Origin: an uncultured Lachnospiraceae bacterium
Lineage (GTDB): Bacteria; Bacillota; Clostridia; Lachnospirales; Lachnospiraceae
Direction of reading: 5' to 3'
Assembly (NCBI GenBank): GCA_910579275.1
Contig: CAJTTO010000012.1
Span: 18,817-82,816, forward strand
Length of the DNA stretch: 64,000 bases
Each line of letters starts with the position of its first letter. The first letter of the stretch is position 1. A program made the translations under genes and the position numbers. The notes under the pieces are model-generated. The model was not told where the DNA came from. It saw nothing but the letters and a program-made list of their open reading frames with translations, and made no database searches. Positions 63,044-64,000 of this stretch are shown here, piece after piece.

Positions 63044-63871
63044 TTATGCTAATTGCATTGATTGGCTTTCTAACTCTTTAACTATATCAATGGATAGTTC
63101 TGTAGCTTCTGCTATTTCCTCTACAGTCATTTTACCTAACTTTATTAAATATACCGCTGTCCTTTTTGCCTTATTTTGTGCCGCTTCCCTTGCCGCTTCA
63201 TTTCTCATATCTTCCATAATTTTACACATGACAGCAACTCCTTTCTCGTCTTGCTTAAAATATCGTGCTTTTTTAGCAAGTGCCTCATAGTTCATATCGT
63301 CGGGATTGGTGCATGAAAAATCGTGCATTAACTTTCCGATTTCATCGTTGCCCCTATACTTCCCATTAACATATAGAATATGCGAACCGTCACCAAACAA
63401 TACCTTATTTTCCCCGATAGTGACATATCTCTCCACTGGATATATCGGCTGTTTTCCTTTCATTACATCATTTTCTGTTATGAAAATAACATAACTGTCG
63501 GGAATATCCTCCGTATCATCACCAGACTTTAATATGTGTGCGTCCAATAGGCTACTGTTATGCCTTGCTCTCTTTGCATCTGCCCCTGTGTCTTTCCTCT
63601 GAATTTCTACATCAAATTCCTTATCGGTGCTGTCAATCGCATGAACATCTAAAATAGCCGAACGTCCTTGCAAATTTTTCAACGGCTCTTGTGTCCTAAC
63701 CGATTTAATTTTTATATCCTCTCGTCCTAAAACAATCCGTAGTATCAGTTCCACACCCTCAAAATTATCTGCAAGGCAGACAGTCATAAAATCATCGTCC
63801 ATATATCGGAGTGATTTCAGACGCTCTAAGTCCTGTTGATGTGTCTGCTCTGTTGTATTCAGAAATATCAC
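63044..63871 (-). CDS. Rpn-family PD-(D/E)XK nuclease / putative transposase
   Basis: 275 residues. GTG start 63871. LKSLRYMDDDFMTVCLADNFEGVELILRIVLG, SVRTQEPLKNLQGRSAILDVHAIDSTDKEFDVEIQRKD-type core with Asp (LDVHA) and EIQ (the D/EXQ variant), typical of the Rpn / PDDEXK_2 family; C-terminal TVEEIAEATELSIDIVKEL is a HTH-like tail. Associated with recombination and mobile DNA. Stands near MITE copy E. Confidence 0.85.
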   Translation of the reverse strand: MIFLNTTEQTHQQDLERLKSLRYMDDDFMTVCLADNFEGVELILRIVLGREDIKIKSVRTQEPLKNLQGRSAILDVHAIDSTDKEFDVEIQRKDTGADAKRARHNSSLLDAHILKSGDDTEDIPDSYVIFITENDVMKGKQPIYPVERYVTIGENKVLFGDGSHILYVNGKYRGNDEIGKLMHDFSCTNPDDMNYEALAKKARYFKQDEKGVAVMCKIMEDMRNEAAREAAQNKAKRTAVYLIKLGKMTVEEIAEATELSIDIVKELESQSMQLA

Positions 63872-63949
63872 CTTCTTCCACTACTTTTATTATACATCAG
63901 ACAATACCTTTTGAAAATTGAATTTCTCGTAAGTTTTTTCTCAAGTTGT

Positions 63950-64000
63950 AACAGTTCAGCCTTCGGCTTCCTGTTACAGGCATCAAGCCATGCAAAACCA
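63950..64000. mobile_element. MITE copy E, cut by window edge
   Basis: GTAACAGTTCAGCC (63950-63963), CTTCCTGTTAC and GGCATCAAGCC follow exactly as in copy D. The right half lies outside the window. Confidence 0.85.

Overview
The window reads as chromosomal DNA of an anaerobic, motile, Gram-positive gut-type Clostridia, most likely a Lachnospiraceae (Roseburia/Butyrivibrio-like). This rests on a rpmG-secE-nusG-rplK-rplA cluster, a flgM-flgN-flgK-flgL-fliW-csrA operon of Gram-positive type, many flagellins beginning MVVQHNLRAMN, and a choloylglycine-hydrolase-family enzyme. The genus is inference.

Layout. 1-3250 (minus): a CapA-type protein cut by the left edge, then the ribosomal/NusG/SecE operon. 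3768-8389: an orphan FliD-like gene (plus), a glycosyltransferase-glf pair (minus) and a small gene behind a sigma-28-like promoter (plus). 8534-35481 (minus): a flagellin island with eight full flagellins, a protease-bearing flagellin (flagellinolysin type) that has lost its C-terminal D0 helix, a 111-residue flagellin reduced to its two terminal helices, two paralogous TPR glycosyltransferases, and flaG-fliD-fliS-chaperone. Three flagellins (30541-35481) are tandem copies with identical spacers. 35977-44019: two copies of a small unknown protein family (plus), then csrA-fliW-flgL-flgK-flgK-flgN-flgM (minus) behind a sigma-28-like promoter. 44046-64000: TetR, an AraC remnant, a DUF1016/YhcG nuclease-like gene, a DUF5722 glycosidase-like gene, a solute-binding lipoprotein next to a GGDEF-EAL receptor, an amidase-deacetylase fusion, a two-component operon, YbjQ, an SPFH protein with an Arc-like regulator, an orphan receiver domain, a bile-salt-hydrolase-like enzyme and a truncated-looking non-coding tract before an Rpn-type nuclease.

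How it fits together. FlgM and sigma-28-type boxes (TAAA, 16-17 nt, CCGATAWA) precede most flagellin transcription units. The 5' leaders of the flagellins carry hairpins with GGA in the loop in front of an AAGGAGG ribosome site, and csrA and fliW lie in the same locus; this is the arrangement expected for CsrA/FliW control of flagellin translation. The glycosyltransferases between filament genes suggest filament glycosylation.

Mobile DNA is represented by a roughly 140-bp MITE with 14-bp terminal repeats and 8-bp target duplications, one copy of which is nested inside a second, related MITE.
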